A DNA stretch of 64,000 nt from Clostridiales bacterium DTU083 (lineage in GTDB: Bacteria; Bacillota; Clostridia; Caldicoprobacterales; DTU083). Each line of letters starts with the position of its first letter. Position 1 is the stretch's first letter. The notes below the pieces were generated by a model. It saw only the letters and a list, made by a program, of their open reading frames with translations. It was not told where the DNA came from and searched no databases. The DNA is taken from NCBI GenBank assembly GCA_001512915.1, contig LFTC01000066.1, positions 37,528 through 101,527 of the forward strand, in the 5' to 3' direction. Below, piece by piece: positions 17,991-28,111 of this stretch. The position numbers were made by a program, and so were the translations under genes.

Positions 17991-19658
17991 TTGGATCAGA
18001 AGATTTTGGATGGCGCAAAGCTGAGGCTCATGTTTCTTTCGGCTGCTCAGTTTTTGGAAACCAATAAAGAAACCGTGAATGCATTAAATGTTTTTCCAGT
18101 GCCTGATGGGGATACTGGCACTAATATGTCGTTGACAATGTTATCTGCTGCCAGGGAAATAAAAGCATTGAATACAAATGATTTGCCTTCGGTAGTGGAA
18201 GCTCTATCCAAGGGTGCGCTGAAAGGTGCCAGGGGCAATTCAGGCGTGATTTTATCTCAATTGTTTCGCGGGTTTGCTAAGGTTCTGAAATATGAGCACG
18301 AAGTAACGACAAAGAAATATGCCGATGCTTTGACAGCAGGTGTGGAAACTGCATACAAAGCTGTAATGAAACCTGTGGAAGGCACCATGTTGACAGTTGC
18401 CAGGGTAACAGCAGAAGAAGCTAGGAGGCTCGCTGCCCGCATAAGCGATTTTGAATTGTTTTATGAAGGTCTGATTGATGCAGCTAAAGATGCATTGGAT
18501 AAGACTCCTGAAATGCTGCCGGTGCTGAAACAGGCCGGCGTTGTAGATTCAGGAGGGATGGGTCTTTTATATATTATGATGGGGCAAGCGCGGGCGTTGG
18601 ATGAAGATTTTGATTTGGAAGCCCCGTTGGAGCAGCTGGATTTATATATTGGCAGCAGCGCAAGTGTCAGCAGTGCCGGTATACCTGCGCCAGAAAAAAT
18701 ACAGGAACAACCTATTGAATTTTTGTATTGCACCGAGTTTTTTATAACCAATCTTTATCCTTATGTAAGGAAAGAAGATATTGAGAAACTGAAAGCGCGA
18801 CTGGAGCGGATTGGAGATTCTATAGTTGTAGTTGGTGACGAGGATTTAATTAAGGTACATTTTCACACCAATATGCCTGGTAAAGGGCTGCAACTGGCAC
18901 TGCGCTTTGGGGAATTGACAAACATAAAAATTGATAATATGAAGGAACAGCATAAACACGTTATCGAAATGGAAACTAGGGCAGCAGCCAGTGAACCTGA
19001 AAAGAATCTGGGTTTAGTATCAGTTTCTATGGGAAATGGCATTGCAAGTGTCTTCAAGGATTTAAATGCAGACTATATAATTGAAGGCGGCCAGACTATG
19101 AATCCCAGCATAGAGGATATTCTAAATGCTGTAGAAAAGGTTAATGCAAGAGAGGTGTTTGTACTTCCTAACAACAGCAATATTGTTCTCTCTGCTAAAC
19201 AAGCAGCGGAAATCAGCAGTAAGCCTGTTCACGTAATACCTACCAAAACCATTCCTCAAGGGCTGGCAGCATTGATTGCCTATAATCCGGAAAGTGATTT
19301 ACAGGCTAATATAGACGCTATGACAAATGCTATCAAGCAGATTAAGTCAGGGCAGGTAACGTATGCGGTCAGAGATTCACAAGTGGATAACCTCGAGATA
19401 AAAAAAGGCAATATTATGGGTATTACAGATGGTAAGATTTCTTTTGTAGGGGAAGATATTGCTGATGTTACCAAAAAATTGCTGGATAAGATGCTGGAAG
19501 ACGGCGGCGAGATAGTTACCATATTCTATGGCAGCGAAGCCAGTGAGGATGATAATGAATCAATTCGGGCATACTTGGAAGAAAAGTATCCCGATGTTGA
19601 TGTGGAACTGCTCTCCGGTGGCCAGCCTTTATATTATTACATTTTATCGGTGGAATAG
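17991..19658 (+). CDS. fakA: Fatty acid kinase catalytic subunit FakA (DAK/DegV fusion, YloV)
   Basis: 555 aa. The N-terminal DhaL-type ATP-binding domain contains NVFPVPDGDTGTNMSLTM and GARGNSGVILSQLFRG; the aspartates bind Mg-ATP. The central and C-terminal parts (from about 240) form the FakB-docking region. The family phosphorylates free fatty acids held by FakB to acyl-phosphates, the substrate used with PlsX/PlsY, which ties it to the fap operon at 30208-36259. TTG start behind AAGGAGG. No FakB gene is in the window. A terminator follows directly. Confidence 0.93.
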   Translation: MDQKILDGAKLRLMFLSAAQFLETNKETVNALNVFPVPDGDTGTNMSLTMLSAAREIKALNTNDLPSVVEALSKGALKGARGNSGVILSQLFRGFAKVLKYEHEVTTKKYADALTAGVETAYKAVMKPVEGTMLTVARVTAEEARRLAARISDFELFYEGLIDAAKDALDKTPEMLPVLKQAGVVDSGGMGLLYIMMGQARALDEDFDLEAPLEQLDLYIGSSASVSSAGIPAPEKIQEQPIEFLYCTEFFITNLYPYVRKEDIEKLKARLERIGDSIVVVGDEDLIKVHFHTNMPGKGLQLALRFGELTNIKIDNMKEQHKHVIEMETRAAASEPEKNLGLVSVSMGNGIASVFKDLNADYIIEGGQTMNPSIEDILNAVEKVNAREVFVLPNNSNIVLSAKQAAEISSKPVHVIPTKTIPQGLAALIAYNPESDLQANIDAMTNAIKQIKSGQVTYAVRDSQVDNLEIKKGNIMGITDGKISFVGEDIADVTKKLLDKMLEDGGEIVTIFYGSEASEDDNESIRAYLEEKYPDVDVELLSGGQPLYYYILSVE

Positions 19659-19674
19659 AATACAGTGGGTAATG

Positions 19675-19702
19675 AACCGGAGTTTCTCCGGTTTAATTTT
19701 TT
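19675..19702 (+). terminator. Terminator after fakA
   Basis: AACCGGAG, loop TTT and CTCCGGTT, then TAATTTTTT. It supports placing the recG start downstream, since an upstream start would put this hairpin inside the coding region. Confidence 0.75.
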
Positions 19703-19736
19703 GGGTGCATTGTTTAAATGGAAGGGGGCTTGGATA

Positions 19737-21821
19737 TTGGCTTTATCATCCGAGAACAAACTTAGCAGCGATATACAAATAATAAAGGGAATCGGCCCCA
19801 AGAAGGCAGCTTTGTTCAACAAGCTGGATGTAAACACCATCGAAGATGCTATATACTTTTTCCCCAGGGAATATGAATATCGAAGCCCAATTAATAAGGT
19901 CGCCTCTATAAAAGAAGGAATGGTGGCCTTATGCCTTAAATGGAAGGGAATTCCACAAATAACACGTAAATCAAAAGGATTAAGCATTGTTATCCGAAAG
20001 GGTTATGATGAAACAGGCATTATCGAATGCATTTGGTTTAACCAGCCATATAAGGCAAAAAGTTATAAGTATGGAACAAAGTATTATGTGTACGGCAAAG
20101 CAGTAAAACGGCCGGATGGTTATCAGATTCAAAATCCGTTTGTGGAAGAATATAATGAATTATATCATAGACAGCCCAAATATTTGCCCATATATCCATT
20201 AACCAATGGTTTGACGCAAAGAGACGTCAGGCTAGTTACAAGCGAAGCATTAAAATTACTAGAATTTGAAAATTTTTACTATGAAGTAGATAGGTACATA
20301 ACCAAACGATATAATCTTATCAGCAAGGTAAACGCGCTTAGGTTTATACACTATCCTGAAGATGCAAACTCAATCAGGACTGCTAGAACGCGAATTATAT
20401 TTGATGAGTTTTTGCAGATCCAGGTTGCTACACAATTTATAAAAAGCCGAATACAAAGAAATAATACAGGACATGTAATCTCCATTTCAAGAGAAACGCT
20501 GGGCTTGTTCCTTAAAGACTTGCCGTTTAAGCTGACAGGCGCCCAGGAAAGGGTCCTGAACGAAATATTAGTTGATATAAAAAGTGGAAATGTAATGAAT
20601 CGGCTGGTTCAAGGCGATGTCGGTTCTGGAAAAACAGTGATTGCAGCTATTGCCATGTATTGTGTTGCTATTAATGGCTATCAGAGCGTGATGATGGCAC
20701 CTACAGAGATTTTGGCTCAACAACATTTTGATTATTTGACTAAACTGTTTAATACATGTAATTCAACAAATAAAATAAACGTTGGTTTGTTAACAGGCAG
20801 TATGAAAGAATCTGAAAAGAGAAAAGTAAAATCGGCATTAAGGAGTGACAGAATTCAAATTTTAATCGGTACCCATGCTGTATTGGAAGAGAATGTGAGT
20901 TTCAGGAATTTGGGATTGGTAATTACAGATGAACAACATAGGTTTGGAGTAAGGCAAAGAATCCAGCTTAGAAGTAAGGGTAAAGCTCCCCACATGCTTG
21001 TCATGTCTGCCACACCCATTCCCAGAACGCTTACACATATAATCTATGGTGATCTGAATCTTTCTATAATCGACTCAATGCCTCCAGGAAGAATGCCTGT
21101 AAAAACTTATGTGGTACATAGCGGCTATCGAAAACGAGTTTACAATTTTGTAAAAAAACACGCTTTGCAAGGCAATCAAGCTTATATAGTATGCCCTTTA
21201 GTTGAAAAATCGGATAACATTGATATGCGATCTGCAGAATTAGTTTTTCAGGAACTTACCAAGGGTATATTAAAGGAAGTTAGTATAGGTTTGATGCATG
21301 GGAAGATGAACGCAAATGAGAAGGAAGAAGTAATGCAAGCTTTTGCTGAAGGTAAAACTCAGGTTCTTATTTCTACCACGGTTATTGAGGTAGGCATAAA
21401 TGTTCCCAATGCAGTTATTATGGTTATAGAAAATGCAGAACGTTTTGGTTTGGCCCAACTACATCAATTGCGGGGAAGAGTTGGAAGAGGAGATAAGCCT
21501 TCTTACTGCATATTGATTTCTGACAGCAAAGATGATAGGGCATTTAAGCGTTTGCAAATATTATCTAACACCAATGATGGATTTGAAATAGCGCAGAAGG
21601 ATCTGGGGCTTAGAGGACCGGGTGAAATATATGGATTGCGTCAACATGGCAAGCCTGATTTTCGGCTGGCTGATCCATTGAGAGATTATAATTTATATGT
21701 TATTGCAGAACAAGCAGCAAAGGAAATTGTGAAACAAGCTGAGATTGAGCCATTTAAAGAATTTATTTGTTCAATATTAGAAAAGTATGAAGATGAATTG
21801 TTTACTATAACAGCAAATTAA
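19737..21821 (+). CDS. recG: ATP-dependent DNA helicase RecG
   Basis: 694 aa. RecG remodels stalled forks and Holliday junctions. An N-terminal wedge/OB domain begins with IKGIGPKKAALFNKL. Helicase motifs: GDVGSGKTVIA (motif I), MAPTEILAQQH (Ia), DEQHRFGVRQR (II), SATPIPRT (III), then ISTTVIEVGINVPNA and QLRGRVGRG in the second lobe. The TTG at 19737 is preceded by GGAAGGGGG and gives a normal length. The frame is open to 19665 but that stretch contains the fakA terminator. Confidence 0.94.
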   Translation: MALSSENKLSSDIQIIKGIGPKKAALFNKLDVNTIEDAIYFFPREYEYRSPINKVASIKEGMVALCLKWKGIPQITRKSKGLSIVIRKGYDETGIIECIWFNQPYKAKSYKYGTKYYVYGKAVKRPDGYQIQNPFVEEYNELYHRQPKYLPIYPLTNGLTQRDVRLVTSEALKLLEFENFYYEVDRYITKRYNLISKVNALRFIHYPEDANSIRTARTRIIFDEFLQIQVATQFIKSRIQRNNTGHVISISRETLGLFLKDLPFKLTGAQERVLNEILVDIKSGNVMNRLVQGDVGSGKTVIAAIAMYCVAINGYQSVMMAPTEILAQQHFDYLTKLFNTCNSTNKINVGLLTGSMKESEKRKVKSALRSDRIQILIGTHAVLEENVSFRNLGLVITDEQHRFGVRQRIQLRSKGKAPHMLVMSATPIPRTLTHIIYGDLNLSIIDSMPPGRMPVKTYVVHSGYRKRVYNFVKKHALQGNQAYIVCPLVEKSDNIDMRSAELVFQELTKGILKEVSIGLMHGKMNANEKEEVMQAFAEGKTQVLISTTVIEVGINVPNAVIMVIENAERFGLAQLHQLRGRVGRGDKPSYCILISDSKDDRAFKRLQILSNTNDGFEIAQKDLGLRGPGEIYGLRQHGKPDFRLADPLRDYNLYVIAEQAAKEIVKQAEIEPFKEFICSILEKYEDELFTITAN

Positions 21822-21826
21822 AAAAA

Positions 21827-21911
21827 CTGGTGACATAAGTCACCAGCGTTGGGAGAGGAGAAATTGAAGGAAGAGCTCTATGGGGAAAATAGAAACTCTC
21901 TTTAATTTTAT
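21827..21911 (+). other. Possible structured RNA or leader-peptide element between recG and rsmD
   Basis: An 8-bp perfect hairpin CTGGTGAC-ATAA-GTCACCAG (21827-21846) with an A-run before it and no T-run after it is followed by a very strong ribosome site (GGGAGAGGAG, 21851-21860) and a 13-codon TTG-initiated frame (21864-21905). Bases 21851-21857 can pair with 21896-21902, hiding the ribosome site, and TTTAATTTTATT follows. I do not recognise it as a known RNA family. It could also be a decayed gene start. Confidence 0.35.
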
Positions 21912-21948
21912 TGTTGACATCATGCCAAAAATTATACATCATTGCTCC

Positions 21949-21977
21949 TTGTTCGCTATATGCAAATATGTTAGAAT
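21949..21977 (+). promoter_or_regulatory. Sigma-A promoter of rsmD-coaD
   Basis: TTGTTC, a 17-base spacer and TAGAAT, about 50 bases before rsmD. Confidence 0.45.
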
Positions 21978-22026
21978 GAAAAAAAGCATGAGAAATTCGT
22001 CAATATTTGGAGGAACTGACTAATAA

Positions 22027-23072
<1,046 letters not shown>

Positions 23073-23088
23073 GGGGAGAAAGTGAAAT

Positions 23089-23538
23089 ATGAATATAATA
23101 AGTCTTTTAGATATTCTGGAGGATGAATTGGAAAAAGGAGCAAGTGTTCCTTTTGCATCAAAAGCTTTTATTGACCGTGAAAAATGCCTGGATATTATTA
23201 AAGATATTCGATTAAGTCTTCCTGAAGAGATTAAGCAGGCTGAATGGGTAAAAAAAGAGCAGCAGCGAATTCTCCTGGAAGCTCAGAAAGAAGCTGAGGC
23301 TATTACCAGAGAAGCCGAACAACGGATTAAAGCCCTAATTGATGAAAATGAAATCACAAAAACCGCTTATCAACAGTCACGAGAAATAGTTGAAACAGCG
23401 CAAAACAATGCTAAGGAAATTCGTTTAGGCGCCAAGGAATATGCTGACTCTATTTTAGAGGAAGTGGAAAAATACTTAATAAATCAACTAGAGATTATAC
23501 GAAGCAACCGTCAGGAGTTAAATGTAAAAAAAAGATAG
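23089..23538 (+). CDS. Coiled-coil protein, ATP-synthase-B-like helix
   Basis: 149 aa, almost entirely helical and charged (about 50-130), with alanine/glutamate heptads such as AQKEAEAITREAEQRI. It resembles the ATPase-like or DivIVA-like coiled-coil proteins commonly found next to coaD in Clostridia; no catalytic site or membrane span is visible, and the precise role is unknown. GGGGGAGAAAG before the ATG. A terminator follows. Confidence 0.8.
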   Translation: MNIISLLDILEDELEKGASVPFASKAFIDREKCLDIIKDIRLSLPEEIKQAEWVKKEQQRILLEAQKEAEAITREAEQRIKALIDENEITKTAYQQSREIVETAQNNAKEIRLGAKEYADSILEEVEKYLINQLEIIRSNRQELNVKKR

Positions 23539-23563
23539 ACAGTTAGCTGACAACTGTCTTTTT
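23536..23563. terminator. Terminator between the coiled-coil gene and ylbJ
   Basis: AGACAGTT and AACTGTCT enclose a 7-base loop; TTTTTC follows on the plus strand and A-rich sequence precedes it, so it probably serves both converging genes. Confidence 0.75.
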
Positions 23564-24817
23564 CTTTATCCCTTGCCAAACAAGGGCAAACAATGCAAAG
23601 ACAGTTATAAACAATAAAGCTGCAAATACCAGTCTTATCGAGGTCAATAGGTTATCCCTCCAAGCTGCGGCGGATGCGACAAGATCGCCAGCTGAAGCCG
23701 TTGTCAAAGCTTCCGGATAGATAAAATGAGTCAGTGGAATAGAGATAATAGCTGCCAATAGTCCATGCAGAAATTTTCCAATTATGTATAAACCAATTCT
23801 AATGCCGGTTCCAGACAGAAAACTGACTGATTGGGCATGAATACACAGTCCGCTCCATCCTATGATAAAAGATACACCGGCGATTTTTGCTTGCATAGTA
23901 GCAGCTGTTTCGCTAATCAGTTTGCTTCCCTTGGTTATCTCAATTAATCCTCCTGTCAATGCGCGTATTAAGGGTTCTTCGATTGAGAACATTTTTATAG
24001 GTATGGCAGTTATAGATGCCAGCCAGTCTATAATTTTTAAACGCATCGATAAGTCTATTATAACTGAAAAAAACATAATAAAACCGCCTACGATCCATAG
24101 TACATTTACTGAATTGCGTACTGCATCACCAATTAATTGTCCAACTGGTCTGCCGTCCTTTCTGCGGGATGCATATAATGCTGAAAGCGCCTGCGAGCAG
24201 ATAGTCTTACAACTCTGTCTGTCGGTTTTTTTATTTTTATGGTTACCCGAACGATAATTCTTGCTATGATAAAACCGGAATCCCAGTCCTAAAAACAGGG
24301 CAGCAGTGTAGTGGCTGATTACGATGATTAATCCTCCTATTTTGGTTCCCATCATGCCAATTGCAACGGCACCCATCATAAATAGAGGACCGGAGGTAGA
24401 AGTAAATGAAAGAATTCGCTGTGCTTCATAAACAGTAATTCTTCTTTGTTTTAAAAACGCGGCTGTCAGTCTGGCACCGGCTGGATAACCGGAAGCCATG
24501 CTCATTACCCATATAAATGAGCTGTCACCCGGACAACAAAATAGAGGTTCCATGACAGGTTTCAGCAATACAGAAAAAAAATCCACAATCCCAAGGCCTA
24601 TCATAATTTCCGATGCAATAAAAAAAGGTAAAAGAGCAGGGAACACCGAATTCAAAAATAAGTCAAGACCGGACAAGGCGGATTGATATGACTCCATAGG
24701 AAAAATAATTATAACAGATACAAATAATAAAGCGGCAAAACTGGTGAGAACTACTTTCAGTTTTCTTAAGCCTGAACTTCTCATAAGAATCACCATAATT
24801 TGAAAAACATGTTTCAA
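23543..24817 (-). CDS. ylbJ: Sporulation integral membrane protein YlbJ
   Basis: 424 aa polytopic membrane protein with nucleoside-recognition (Gate) segments: PALLPFFIASEIMIGLG, MSMASGYPAGARLTA, FTSTSGPLFMMGAV. In Bacillus ylbJ is needed for heat-resistant spores, so it supports a spore-forming host. About eight membrane spans. No clear ribosome site precedes the ATG at 24817; Met-12 (MRSSGLRKLK) is an alternative start. Divergent from the patatin gene across 47 bases. Confidence 0.92.
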   Translation of the reverse strand: MKHVFQIMVILMRSSGLRKLKVVLTSFAALLFVSVIIIFPMESYQSALSGLDLFLNSVFPALLPFFIASEIMIGLGIVDFFSVLLKPVMEPLFCCPGDSSFIWVMSMASGYPAGARLTAAFLKQRRITVYEAQRILSFTSTSGPLFMMGAVAIGMMGTKIGGLIIVISHYTAALFLGLGFRFYHSKNYRSGNHKNKKTDRQSCKTICSQALSALYASRRKDGRPVGQLIGDAVRNSVNVLWIVGGFIMFFSVIIDLSMRLKIIDWLASITAIPIKMFSIEEPLIRALTGGLIEITKGSKLISETAATMQAKIAGVSFIIGWSGLCIHAQSVSFLSGTGIRIGLYIIGKFLHGLLAAIISIPLTHFIYPEALTTASAGDLVASAAAWRDNLLTSIRLVFAALLFITVFALFALVWQGIKKKTVVS

Positions 24818-24864
24818 TAATCTAATAAATCCAATAATATATGTATTAGGAGGGGAGTAATTGT

Positions 24865-25638
24865 ATGAAACAAAAACCGAAAATAGGATTGGCGCTAGGT
24901 GCAGGGGCCTCCAGAGGTTTTGCTCATATCGGGGTGCTGCAGGTATTAGAAGAAATTGGAATAAAGGTAGATTACATAGCAGGAAGCAGCATTGGCTCTA
25001 TTGTTGGCGCATTGTATGCTGCTGGTGTATCGCCTAAAATGATGGAAGGGCTTGCTTATAATATCGATGCAAAGCTTTGTTATGATTTAGGTTTTTCCAG
25101 GAGAGGTTTTATTCAGGGAAAAAAAGTAGAAGAATTAATAAAAATGTTGACGAGAAACAGGAGCTTTGATGAATTGGACATTCCACTGGCAGTTACTGCT
25201 GTAGATTTAATCACTAACAAAAGGGTTATTATCAAGGAAGGGAAAGTCTATAAAGGCGTGCGTGCAAGCATATCCATTCCAGGAGTCTTTCAGCCTGTAT
25301 ATGAAGGGGACCAGGTTTTGGTAGACGGCGGAATCCTGGAGCGGGTACCGGTTAATGTAGTGAGGGAAATGGGTGCTGATATTGTTATAGGTGTAGATGT
25401 TGCCTTCAGAGGCAAACACCGCCCTCCTGAGAATTTTATAGAAACAATATTGCAAACCATTGAGGTTATGGAGTTGGAGATTATTAAATATACAATTCCT
25501 ACTGAAGATATATTAATTTGTCCTGAAGTTTACCTTGACAATCCACTTTCCTTGGATGGGGTTGAGGAAATCATAGAAGAAGGCAGAAAAGCCACATGGA
25601 AAGTTAAGGATAGATTAATGGCTTTAATTGATGAATAA
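24865..25638 (+). CDS. Patatin-like phospholipase family protein (RssA-like)
   Basis: 257 aa. The N-terminal LGAGASRGFAHIGVL oxyanion loop, the nucleophile serine in GSSIG and the VDGG dyad aspartate are all present, so the Ser-Asp hydrolase dyad is intact. The natural lipid substrate is unknown. GGAGGGGA precedes the ATG. Its last 35 bases overlap the converging end of tmcAL, with no terminator between them. Confidence 0.92.
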   Translation: MKQKPKIGLALGAGASRGFAHIGVLQVLEEIGIKVDYIAGSSIGSIVGALYAAGVSPKMMEGLAYNIDAKLCYDLGFSRRGFIQGKKVEELIKMLTRNRSFDELDIPLAVTAVDLITNKRVIIKEGKVYKGVRASISIPGVFQPVYEGDQVLVDGGILERVPVNVVREMGADIVIGVDVAFRGKHRPPENFIETILQTIEVMELEIIKYTIPTEDILICPEVYLDNPLSLDGVEEIIEEGRKATWKVKDRLMALIDE

Positions 25639-26884
25639 AATCTCTCCCCCCCTGCCTGGCAGACGGGTTATTTATTGCCAATGCATATAAATCAGTTGCT
25701 AAACAATCGTATGCAAACATTTTTTGAACATCAGCTCCATACCTGTTTATGTGTGCTGCCTTAGTAATGACTGGCACATGTGCTGTTTTTTTTAATTTTT
25801 TCAACAGCGGAAGTGCCCTGTTAGAAAAAGCAAGTATGCGTAAATAAGACGGACCGGTCTTGCGATGCATATCCTGAAAATCCGGGTCAGTCAAATTTAG
25901 TAATCCGTGTATTACAATGCGTTGGAGCCTTGTTAGAGGATATCTTTTAGTCTTTACCATAGTTAAGAATTCTTTCAAGTTGGTTGCTTTTTGCGCGTTC
26001 TCCTTAATTCTGTTTTCTAAACCTTCTTTTACGTCCACCCAAGAAGCAATTTCATCCAGCCTGCTGCGTCTAACTATTCCCAGAAATAAATCTCCCAAAT
26101 GATTATTATCTACAGGGCCCATACCTTGATCAAAGAAATCGGATAAACTATTGTAGACTTTTTCAGGCAAAGCATTTCGTACCTTCATATTCATTCCGTT
26201 TTTTAGTATCTCCTTTCGGATTGAGGTTGCACTGGATATTCCCTTTTTGATTCTAGTATCTGAATATGAAGACTTAATTCTGGGTATAGTTATTGGAATT
26301 ATATTGCTGTTAGTTATTTTTAATGCTTTTAGATACTCTATTGCCAGTATGGAATTGCTTCCCGATAATGCTTTCTTTATCATTTTCAGATCTAAACAGT
26401 CATAAATGCTTTTCTTACTATCTGAATATTTTATGTAATCTAGTAATGCATTGTATCGTGCTGCTGGATAGGACAGACCATTAGACAGGTAATTCCTCAG
26501 CAGCTCTTTGTATTGAATATCTTCAGCGACAAGAATATCTGCTATTTGCTTAAGAATACTCAGATTTCCAGTTTCGCTGCCAAAGCTGATATGAGTAACG
26601 AGACCTGTATTATTCAGCATTTGAATGCCGCCATAGGCAAATAATTCGGCGGTTTGGACTGCATAAACGACAGGCAGTTCCAGCACAAGATCTATACCAC
26701 AGTTGACTGCAGCTTCAGCTCGGATCCATTTATCAACCATGGCAGCTTCTCCACGCTGGGTAAAGTGACCTGACATAACCGCTATTGTGTAATCAGCCTT
26801 TGTTTCTTTTTTTGACTGTAATAAATGATACAAATGACCATAATGAAAGGGGTTGTACTCGGCGATTATTCCTAAAACTCTCAT
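25604..26884 (-). CDS. tmcAL: tRNA(Met) cytidine acetate ligase TmcAL (YlbM)
   Basis: 426 aa. The family activates acetate with ATP to acetylate the wobble cytidine of elongator tRNA(Met). GIIAEYNPFHYGHLYHL is the nucleotidyltransferase HxGH motif; MSGHFTQRGEAAMVDKW follows, and SSATSIRKE is the second nucleotide-binding part. TCCTAAAGGAGC precedes the ATG at 26884. Next to the acetate genes pta-ackA but divergently transcribed. Confidence 0.95.
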   Translation of the reverse strand: MRVLGIIAEYNPFHYGHLYHLLQSKKETKADYTIAVMSGHFTQRGEAAMVDKWIRAEAAVNCGIDLVLELPVVYAVQTAELFAYGGIQMLNNTGLVTHISFGSETGNLSILKQIADILVAEDIQYKELLRNYLSNGLSYPAARYNALLDYIKYSDSKKSIYDCLDLKMIKKALSGSNSILAIEYLKALKITNSNIIPITIPRIKSSYSDTRIKKGISSATSIRKEILKNGMNMKVRNALPEKVYNSLSDFFDQGMGPVDNNHLGDLFLGIVRRSRLDEIASWVDVKEGLENRIKENAQKATNLKEFLTMVKTKRYPLTRLQRIVIHGLLNLTDPDFQDMHRKTGPSYLRILAFSNRALPLLKKLKKTAHVPVITKAAHINRYGADVQKMFAYDCLATDLYALAINNPSARQGGRDFIHQLKPLIYP

Positions 26885-26935
26885 TGAATGCTCCTTTAGG
26901 ATACTTATTTTAAATGAAGGAATAATATTTACTAT

Positions 26936-26964
26936 ATTTTACTCTTATTTTTTTTATGGAACAA
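26936..26964 (-). promoter_or_regulatory. Sigma-A promoter of tmcAL
   Basis: On the minus strand TTGTTC, a 17-base spacer and TAAAAT, about 50 bases before tmcAL. Confidence 0.5.
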
Positions 26965-27040
26965 GGGTAACACTTACTTTAATTTTATCCCTTCTTTGAT
27001 AGAGGAATTCAAAGATTAGTGTAGAATACATAATAATTGG

Positions 27041-27069
27041 TTGTTTGATTCTTAACAATGTATTATGAT
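27041..27069 (+). promoter_or_regulatory. Candidate promoter of pta-ackA
   Basis: TTGTTT, a 17-base spacer and TATGAT, ending 34 bases before the chosen pta start. Other AT-rich hexamers nearby could also serve. Confidence 0.4.
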
Positions 27070-27103
27070 ACATATTATACAGATAGTTGAAAGGAGTTAT
27101 ATA

Positions 27104-28099
27104 ATGAGTGTACTAAAAGACATACGAGAAAGAGCAGCACAATATGACAAAACCATTGTCCTTCCGGAAGGAAATGACGACAGGATAATAGAAGCCGCTG
27201 CCATGATTACAAAGGAAGGTATTGCAAAAATTATATTGCTTGGAAATGCGGAAGAAATAGCAAAGAAAGCCGAAGCTAATAACTGGGACTTAAGCGGTGT
27301 ACAAATTATTGACCATTTAAAATCCGAGAAAATGGAGTGTTATGTTGAAGAATTTGCAGAGTTAAGAAAAAATAAAGGTATGACAATAGATAAAGCCAGA
27401 GAAATTATGAAAAATCCTCTCTATTTTGGTACAATGATGGTAAAATTAGGTGATGCAGACGGTTTGACAGCAGGAGCGGCAAATGCCACTGGAGATGTAC
27501 TGCGTCCCGCTTTTCAGATTATAAAAACAGCACCCGGCATCCCTGTTGTATCCAGCTGCTTTATCATGGAAATGCCAAATGCAAAATACGGAGCAAACGG
27601 TGTTTTCCTATTTGGAGATTGTGGTGTAAATCCAGACCCTGATGCTGAACAGTTAGGCGCAATAGCTGTTTCAACAGCAATAACCATGAAAAAAGTTGTA
27701 GGTCAAGAGCCGGTAGTTGCATTATTGTCATTCTCAACAAAAGGAAGCGCAGAACATCCCCGAGTAGACAAAGTTCGTGAAGCAACCAAAATTGCACAGA
27801 AAATGGCTCCTCAATTTTTAATTGACGGAGAACTGCAAGCGGATGCTGCATTGGTGGAGCATGTCGCAAAAAGCAAAGCTCCTGGCAGCAAGGTTGCTGG
27901 AAAGGCTAATGTGTTAATCTTCCCTGATTTGGATTCAGGAAACATTGGATATAAGCTTACTCAGCGTCTTGCTGGGGCTGAAGCAGTCGGGCCGATTTGC
28001 CAAGGATTGGCGAAGCCGGTTAATGACTTATCTAGAGGCTGCAATGCAACAGATGTAATGAATGTGGTCGCTGTTACCGTTCTGCAGTCAGTACTATAG
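27104..28099 (+). CDS. pta: Phosphate acetyltransferase
   Basis: 331 aa, the short single-domain form. It converts acetyl-CoA and phosphate to acetyl phosphate. The family core is visible: IVLPEGNDDRIIEAA, DGLTAGA, FGDCGVNPDP, LSFSTKGSA and FPDLDSGNIGYK. The ATG at 27104 has an AAGGAG site; the frame is open 39 bases further up but without a ribosome site. With ackA it forms the ATP-yielding acetate route of an anaerobe. Confidence 0.96.
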   Translation: MSVLKDIRERAAQYDKTIVLPEGNDDRIIEAAAMITKEGIAKIILLGNAEEIAKKAEANNWDLSGVQIIDHLKSEKMECYVEEFAELRKNKGMTIDKAREIMKNPLYFGTMMVKLGDADGLTAGAANATGDVLRPAFQIIKTAPGIPVVSSCFIMEMPNAKYGANGVFLFGDCGVNPDPDAEQLGAIAVSTAITMKKVVGQEPVVALLSFSTKGSAEHPRVDKVREATKIAQKMAPQFLIDGELQADAALVEHVAKSKAPGSKVAGKANVLIFPDLDSGNIGYKLTQRLAGAEAVGPICQGLAKPVNDLSRGCNATDVMNVVAVTVLQSVL

Positions 28100-28111
28100 G
28101 GGGTGGAATAA

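Noticed and set aside
27564-27869. 101-codon minus-strand frame across pta
   Set aside because: It lies entirely within the conserved pta gene, has low-complexity Leu/His-rich content and no ribosome site; a shadow frame.
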